Origin: an uncultured Caryophanales bacterium
Lineage (GTDB): Bacteria > Bacillota_I > Bacilli_A > Acholeplasmatales > Anaeroplasmataceae
Length of the DNA: 50,412 bases
NCBI GenBank assembly: GCA_946407635.1
Contig: CAMJOZ010000005.1
Span: forward strand, 1 to 50,412
Reading direction: 5' to 3'
Program-made: the position numbers and the translations under genes
In this document: piece by piece, positions 50,358-50,412 of the stretch
Layout of the letters: each line of letters opens with the position of its first letter
How positions within the stretch are numbered: the first letter of the stretch is position 1
The notes under the pieces: model-generated
Seen by the model: the letters and a program-made list of their open reading frames with translations, nothing else
The model's database searches: none
Told to the model about the DNA's origin: nothing

Positions 50358-50412
50358 TGGCGGTCCGGACGAGACTCGAACTCGCGACCTCCTGCGTGAC
50401 AGGCAGGCATTC
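50358..50412 (-). tRNA. tRNA-Asp (GUC), partial at the window edge
   Basis: The 55 visible nucleotides are identical to the 3' part of tRNA-Asp at 19086-19162 (same CCA, T-arm and anticodon loop with GTC); the 5' part lies beyond the window. It is a second tRNA-Asp gene, co-transcribed with tRNA-Phe. Confidence 0.93.

Noticed and set aside
1-50412. CRISPR arrays, insertion sequences or prophage genes
   Set aside because: No regularly spaced repeats, transposase or phage structural genes were found in any frame; dUTPase alone is a housekeeping gene here.

Overview
The window is strongly AT-rich, nearly all stop codons are TAA, and the genes are tightly packed with frequent TAATG/ATGA overlaps. 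The gene set (T-box tyrS, CcpA, diadenylate cyclase, CvfB, YutD, DegV, SPFH/NfeD, MEP-pathway ispD/ispF) points to a low-GC Bacillota, probably a poorly characterised member of the class Bacilli (Erysipelotrichales / RF39 / Acholeplasma-side lineages). The oxygen-sensitive class III ribonucleotide reductase is the only one seen, which suggests an anaerobe. Most genes lie on the minus strand. UGA is used as a real stop in several places, so the code is read as standard.

Layout. 1-3.5 kb: anaerobic ribonucleotide reductase nrdDG, divergent from a Crp/Fnr-type regulator across a palindrome placed as in class II activation. 3.5-7.8 kb: a P-loop DUF1846 protein with a PurF-like protein lacking the glutaminase cysteine, then an orphan trpB. 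7.8-12.6 kb: an ABC importer whose permease is fused in frame to a winged-helix/LicC-like nucleotidyltransferase, preceded by a candidate structured RNA. 12.6-19.2 kb: an HD-domain protein, DegV, a decayed DUF3990 gene, a 7TM HD-GYP protein, a Cys-repeat/transglutaminase lipoprotein and tRNA-Arg/Asp. 19.3-24 kb: SPFH/NfeD operon, CvfB, small unknown proteins, a candidate sRNA and a PanE-like reductase. 24-31.4 kb: citrate synthase and aconitase, a DUF3089 lipoprotein, T-box-controlled tyrS, ccpA and L19. 31.5-36 kb: three small membrane-protein genes on the plus strand, GH28, dUTPase and glucose-6-phosphate isomerase. 36-42.6 kb: a 1333-residue surface protein and a two-component system. 42.7-48.9 kb: an operon from cdaA through a degenerate-GGDEF protein, 5-formyl-THF cyclo-ligase, IspD, IspF, a phosphatase, YutD and a NifU-like protein to a DUF212 protein. 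49-50.4 kb: a glycosyltransferase, tRNA-Phe and a partial tRNA-Asp.

The most interesting unit is at 36.2-42.6 kb. A LytS/YesM-like histidine kinase and a response regulator with a SARP-type output domain sit upstream of two consecutive promoters. Each promoter carries the same 22-bp element: heptamer TGTTGCA twice at 11-bp period, ending exactly 10 bp before the -10 box. One promoter drives a predicted ~90-nt sRNA with its own terminator. The other drives the giant surface protein, whose 3' UTR holds a second RNA element resembling the sRNA (shared C/U-rich segment, spacer and terminator). This looks like a two-component/sRNA/adhesin regulatory unit not known to me.

Other points worth a look: an in-frame UGA in the normally essential cdaA; a second predicted sRNA (UCUCUCCC motif) near 23.0 kb; the permease-LicC fusion that keeps an internal ribosome binding site; and the PurF-like/DUF1846 pair. 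All identifications come from reading the sequence and knowledge of the families; no database search was run.
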